Assembly (NCBI GenBank): GCA_015680685.1
Contig: MNCI01002796.1
Span: 114,828 to 178,827, forward strand
Length of the DNA: 64,000 nucleotides
Direction: 5' to 3'
Source: Gnetum montanum
Lineage: Eukaryota; Streptophyta; Gnetopsida; Gnetales; Gnetaceae
This document shows, one piece after another, positions 59,548-64,000 of the stretch (positions are counted from its first letter, which is position 1; the number at the start of each line of letters is the position of its first letter). A model generated the notes under the pieces. It ran no database searches. It was given only the letters and a program-made list of their open reading frames with translations, and was not told the DNA's origin. The translations under genes and the position numbers were made by a program.

Positions 59548-60094
59548 TTGAAGCCACTTTACACTTTGACGGTGCCTCAACCGCATGAGGAGGTAGTGTA
59601 GCTATGGTCATCATGTTCCCCTCTAGGGAAATACACCTATCTGCTTATCGTTTTACGTTCCCCTACACCAACAATGTGGTATAGTATGAGGGGTTACTCA
59701 GAGGCCTCTTAACTCCCCAAGCACTGCGCATACAATCCGTGGTGATTCACAACTAGTTGTGAATCAAATCATCGAAGTCTACGCCTACAAAGCTATGCAC
59801 CTGCAACCCTACTGCAACCTAGCAAAAAGCCTGCTTAAGAAATTTGCAACCATAGATGTGCAACACATGCCACGCAACGAGAACACCATGGTAGATGCCT
59901 TAGCCACCCTTGCATTAAACATTCCACCACAGTCGATTACAAGTATGCCCAATTCAATCATCGAATGCATCGAGCCTATCACTCAGATGGGACACGTGGC
60001 CTTTGTTAGCGCCACAGACACCCAGGATTGGTACGCCAACATTAAAGCCTACCTACAACATGGCGAAGCCCCAGGTAGACTGACATCTTCCTAG
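59548..60094 (+). pseudogene. D second RNase H (archaeal-type, Tat-specific)
   Basis: LHFDGAST starts the domain (59559-59586). The frame then breaks; YTNNVV-stop-YEGLLRGLL has TAG where the catalytic Glu belongs. The frame 59759-60094 follows with the GDSQLVVNQ box just before it, then VQHMPRNENTMVDALATLAL, the usual end of this domain. A second RNase H between RNase H and integrase marks the Tat lineage. The same fold occurs before RT in element 1. Confidence 0.8.
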
Positions 60095-61222
60095 AGAGAT
60101 GCAATCTGTAAGCATGCCTAGCAATATACACTCATGGGAAATGACACCCTGTGCTGATGTTCCTACGATGGGATATTGCTGGCATGCGTGGGTGGGGACT
60201 AGGCACAGAAGGTAATTAACGAAGTGCATAAGGGGCTGTGTGGTGGACACATAGCACCTAGGGCTATGGCTATGAAAATCAGACACCTAGGGTACTACTG
60301 GCCCCACATGGAGCGTGACTGCTTGTGAAAAGTTAAGACGTGTGACATGTGTTAGAGATATGCAAATCTCATACATGTCTCACCCACAGACCTGTACCCA
60401 ATGCAGATCACTTTGCCCTTCCAACAATGGGGACTAGACCTCATAGGGCCTATCACGCCTAGGTCTTCTATAGGGCATAATTTCATTATCACCGTCATTG
60501 ATTATTTTACTAAGTGGGTGGAAGCTATTCCCCTGAGGAAGGCGACGTCTCAGCAAATCTGCCACTTTATCCTAGACAACATCATAACGAGATTTGGGCT
60601 TCCAATGACTATTGTGACCGAAAATGGGCCATAATTCAGTAGTACAACCCAAACCTTCTGCAGTAATCTAGGCATCAAGCAATCATTCTCCTCCCTGTAT
60701 TACCCGCAGGCAAATGGATAGGCAGAGGCTACAAATAAGTCCATCATCAACTTGCTGAGGTGGATGCTTAGCAATAGCAAGAGGCGGTGGCACAAGCAAA
60801 TACTCTACGTTCTATTGGCCTACAGGATGACATGCAGAACCACAACAAGTAAGACTTGTTACAACCTTGTTTATGGATCTGAAGCTATGTTGCTTCTTAA
60901 GTTGCAGGTATAATCACTCCGGATGATCCCATCTAATGTCATGAGTAAAGCCTAGAACAACAAGTTGTGGATCATCGACCTTGACTCAATAGAGCAAGCA
61001 GCAACAAAAGCATCGTGTAGACTTGCATCGGCAGCCAGTACAGAAGGGAGACCTCATCCTCAAGGCCGTCTGTGAGCACGTGAGAAAATTTTAGCTAACT
61101 GGGAAGGCCCTTACGTGGTCACTAAAGCCTTTGGGAATGGAGCCTTCAAGTTGGCAGACATGGACGACAACAAGTTTGCCAACCCAATGAATCACTCGTA
61201 CCTCAAGCCGTACTACGTCTGA
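60094..61222 (+). pseudogene. D integrase
   Basis: N-terminal zinc motif HKGLCGGHIAPRAMAMKIRH...CDMC (60220-60355). Core frame 60401-60634: QQWGLDLIGPITPRSS (first Asp kept), VIDYFTKWVEAIPLRKAT and IVTENGP, where Glu replaces the second catalytic Asp. Then YYPQANG-stop-AEATNKSI with the Glu kept. The C-terminal region includes NWEGPYVVTKAFGNGAFKLA and MNHSYLKPYYV followed by TGA (61219-61221). It would insert element DNA into the genome; it is inactive. Confidence 0.85.
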
Positions 61223-61254
61223 GCACATGGAGTAGTCAAGCAACTATCTGCTAC

Positions 61255-61600
61255 AACGTAAAACTGGCACAGGCGAGCGAACGTCCACTACGACGTTAAA
61301 CTGCCATGGCTACAGTAGCATCCGGTATGACAATAAATTGGCAACAACACCAAGCACTGTCCACTACGATGTTAAAGTAGCAACGACCATCCGCTATGAT
61401 GTAAAATTGGCAAAGCTAGTCCGCTATGACTATAAATTGGCACGATACATCCGCTATGACTATAAATTGGCATGATACGTCCGCTATGATGTTAAACTGG
61501 CATGTACAGCCTGTTGGGACCTTAAACTAGCACAACGGTCCACTAGGACCTTGACCCAGTGCATGGTCTACCAGGACTTTAAATTGGATTCATGTCACGC
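61255..61600 (+). repeat. array 3 of the TAAACTGGCA repeat
   Basis: About nine degenerate units of 30-37 bases with the consensus GTCCGCTATGACTATAAATT-GGCA, some as GGACCTTAAACTAGCA. It starts right after the integrase stop. It is related in its core word to arrays 1 and 2. Confidence 0.85.
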
Positions 61601-62215
61601 CCCTAGCATGCACCTGCGTCGAGTACACATCGAACGAGCGTGCGTAGTGCTAACGTGGGGGTGGGACATTGCAGCTCCAGAACATTGTTCACGATGCAAT
61701 GGGGACATGGTCTAGAATGTATGCAACGTCGCCATCATTGGCATTTTGCTGACCCTCCAGAGATGTCATACGACATCGCACTAACCCTCCGGGCCTACTG
61801 TTGCCATGGCCCATTACCTTGACAGTAGTTCCTTGGTCAGTGCCTGCTGTTGGAGTTCCAGTAGTATTGTGGCCCAATCACAATATTGTTATCCTCTAGC
61901 CCCCAGCTGAAGGCATTTGGCTATGTGATAGCTGATCTCATAGCTGAACTGAGAATGCATGCCCTTAGAGGGGATTCTAGAGCATTCGCGCTCATAGCAG
62001 CACCTCCGACGTCGGCTCCGCCACATCGATGCTGCCAAGGCCACTACTGGCCTTCCTACATTGGACATCGTACACCAGCAATGATGTCCAATAGCTTCAA
62101 CACTGTCTGCAACCAGCAAGACCTTTTCCCTTACTAGCCGAGGGTACGTCTTGCCACAGTAGTGAGTGCTACAACGTTGCAAAGTAAGTATCTTGGCTAG
62201 CCCAACTACTTCAGA
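61601..62215 (+). other. D 3' untranslated region
   Basis: GC-richer than most of the window (for example 61980-62045). The only sizeable frame is minus 62242-61889 (117 codons, basic, no domain). I do not call a gene. Confidence 0.4.
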
Positions 62216-62365
62216 GTGCAAATCCCATGATGCACGTAACATAGCTCACCGCATGGGAAGCATCAGTGTAAATCCCATGACGTGCGTAACACAGCTCGCC
62301 ACATGGGAAACATTAGTGCAAATTCCATGACATGCGTAACACAGCTCGCCACATGGGAAGCATCA
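62216..62365 (+). repeat. three 50-bp tandem repeats with an inverted CCCATG/CATGGG pair
   Basis: Units start at 62216, 62266 and 62316. Each has CCCATG (TCCATG in copy 3), a 24-base middle GTAACACAGCTCGCCA-type stretch, then CATGGG, so each could fold into a hairpin. Confidence 0.9.
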
Positions 62366-62696
62366 ATAACTAGGTTAAAACCCTACATGGATGTAACACA
62401 ACTCATTCTGGGAAAGACACATGTTCTACGAGAGGTCGAAGGTTGGCAAAAGCAAAGATGAAAATGCAAACGAGTCCCTCATGAGCACTTCAATGAGGGA
62501 CTTCACTAAACCTCATCTTTGTCCTTCTCCTGTGCCTCCTTCCTCCCTACTTTGCGTTTTCCTTCCAATGCAGCACTCTTAAGCGCAGCCAAGCGACGTC
62601 CCGACGATCACCGAATGACCATGATAGCATTTTGTTTTCTGTGTTGTTTCGTATTCTTTGTTAGTGTCTATCAAGCCCATTCTCTAGACGTCGACA

Positions 62697-62708
62697 AATA
62701 GGGGCCAA
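62697..62708 (+). other. polypurine tract of D
   Basis: AATAGGGGCCAA immediately before the TGAAACACC start of the 3' LTR. Expected primer for plus-strand DNA synthesis. Confidence 0.6.
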
Positions 62709-64000
62709 TGAAACACCCCAAAAATTCGAAGGCATGCTTTCTTCATCATGCCTTTGCACTTCGTGTAACATCATGGAAGTTCTTCAGGAGATGGATGGTC
62801 TAATTTTTAGACTATCCAATTCGGAAAGTTTTCTGCCCCAGGTGTCAACAGGCTAAACGGACTCTCAAACCTGCCCACCTGAGAAGTTCACCTAGTCGAC
62901 TGTGCACTTAGGAGCGACGCGTGTAACTATTGGCGATGCTTAGAATGCGCAAAACATTTCAGCAAGTTTTCTAAGTCATGAAGTTTGCTACGCTATGCTA
63001 CGCGTCACTATGTAACATAGCAAGCTTCAAAAGATGTTTGCAAAAACTAATTGCTACACTATGTTATGCAGCATAGCACAGTGTAGCAAAAGCTAGATGT
63101 CCGGTCCCTTTTCCTGACTTCAAGTCCTTCGACAATATCTCCTTCCATTAGAAAGTAGCGGACCATGTCTGATGCTACGATACGCTAAGCTACATGGCGT
63201 AGCAATTCTGTAGAGGTGACAGAAGACAACTCAAAGGGCAAGATCAGCAAGTTCGCAAGTTTTGTAGCGCAAAAAGCAAAGTCTGTAGATTGATAAAGTT
63301 TTTGCGACTAAGGCCAGCCACTACCCTGCATAGCATAGTATAGCGTAGCAAATATGCAACACACATGTAACAAAATGTGTGACAAGATGCTACGCTACAT
63401 CGAACATCCTATGCTACGAAGAATGCAGAGCATGATGGGTGGTTATGTGACATTAATGCACTTCACCTAATTGCACTGTTGGCACACATCTCTAGATGCT
63501 AACAACATAATTATGGCGTGGCAAGCTCGTAATTACGGCATGGCAAGCTCATAATGACAATGGTCATCCATGTCCAATGGTCTTGTAGGCACGTGCAGCG
63601 TAGACAAGTCAATGTGGGCCCAAGACATGTTGCATCCGAACCACCCCTTTTGCTTGCCCTTGGTCCTATAAATACCCCGGTGAGTAGCATTTAAAGGACT
63701 TTTTCGCACTTTCCGACTTTTAGAATTCTAGCTAGCTAAAAGAATTTTTTCTCAACCTTTGGCATTGTAACCTTGGGCATTGTAATCTTTCTGTTTGACA
63801 CTGTAAATAGTTAGCATTCTTAGTTGGCATTTTGTTTTACTCTTTTCTACCACCTTGGTAGAATTTTCGCATTGTCAGCCCCTAAGTTCGCATCCAAGCA
63901 CATAGCCTTTCTGCTCTACACATCTTGGTTACTCTCGGGATCTCTGCACTCCCCAACACTGTGCAACCGACTGTATCCCTCTTGATAGAGTAAAGTTGTA
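62709..64000 (+). repeat. 3' LTR of D (truncated by window end)
   Basis: Matches 47467-48780 throughout with many substitutions, including the GCTACGCTATGC-type clusters. TATA at 63666-63676. About 300 more bases are expected beyond the window. Confidence 0.9.

Larger units (their letters stand above)
47467..64000 (+). mobile_element. element D: large Tat-lineage Ty3/gypsy element with an antisense gene (3' end outside window)
   Basis: The 5' LTR (47467-49071) and the first 1.3 kb of the 3' LTR (from 62709) bracket 13.6 kb. Order on the plus strand: primer site, 164-bp leader repeats, gag, protease, repeat array, ANTISENSE gene, repeat array, RT, RNase H, a second RNase H, integrase, repeat array, 3' untranslated region, polypurine tract, LTR. 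Two RNase H domains before integrase are typical of Tat elements. Many CAG codons have become TAG. The flanking bases ACAAC (47462-47466) would be the target duplication; the other side is outside the window. Confidence 0.9.

Noticed and set aside
61889-62242. 117-codon minus frame near the D 3' end
   Set aside because: Basic, Arg-rich and overlapping the first hairpin repeat; no domain and no matching exon structure like the antisense gene upstream.

Overview
This window is repeat-rich nuclear DNA from a land plant, most likely a seed plant with a large genome. I see no intact host gene, no tRNA or rRNA gene, and no bacterial-type operon. Nearly everything is decayed LTR retrotransposon sequence (Ty3/gypsy and Ty1/copia), plus one LINE. 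Most coding frames carry TAG, TAA or TGA stops where Gln, Arg or Trp codons are expected, and single-base frameshifts, as in old methylated repeats. A 22-base run of N (11008-11029) is an assembly gap. The species cannot be named from the sequence.

Layout, left to right. (1) 1-4672, minus strand: the 5' half of a Tat-like Ty3/gypsy element (LTR, primer-binding site, gag, protease), with an RNase H domain sitting BEFORE the reverse transcriptase. (2) 4707-5880: a stretch with no recognisable transposon that keeps more CpG than its neighbours. (3) 5985-7345: a broken Ty1/copia gag-protease on the minus strand. (4) 7346-15294: a truncated LTR of the 'GATATC' family, split by element A1 (7647-14819, target duplication ATGTC). 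(5) 15350-16295: gag-protease remnant of a Ty3/gypsy element on the plus strand. (6) 16296-28252: an internally deleted chromovirus-like element E. Its 3' LTR was hit by a copia-type solo LTR, which was itself hit by element A2 (19474-27529, target duplication ATGAT). (7) 28253-47466: the start of another gypsy LTR (G), split by Athila-like element B (28265-46977). B in turn carries a 5'-truncated LINE (about 29650-33290) and, in its 5' LTR, element C (40361-46632, target duplication AGCAC). (8) 47467 to the window end: a large Tat-lineage element D on the plus strand, with 1.6 kb LTRs, gag, protease, RT, two RNase H domains and integrase.

Elements A1, A2 and C are one family: minus strand, LTRs of form TGATGAG...TCATCA, tRNA-Asp-type primer site, very short U3 with a GATATC cluster. 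They show stepwise loss of pol: A2 has gag-PR-RT, A1 gag-PR, C gag only. All three keep a roughly 2 kb 3' block that holds extra copies of the polypurine-tract motif.

The strongest leads for something undescribed are: a decayed, apparently intron-containing antisense gene between protease and RT of element D; three arrays built on a shared TAAACTAGCA-like core that sit at the borders of D's coding modules; the RNase H-before-RT order in element 1; and the repeated internal polypurine-tract motif in the A1/A2/C family.
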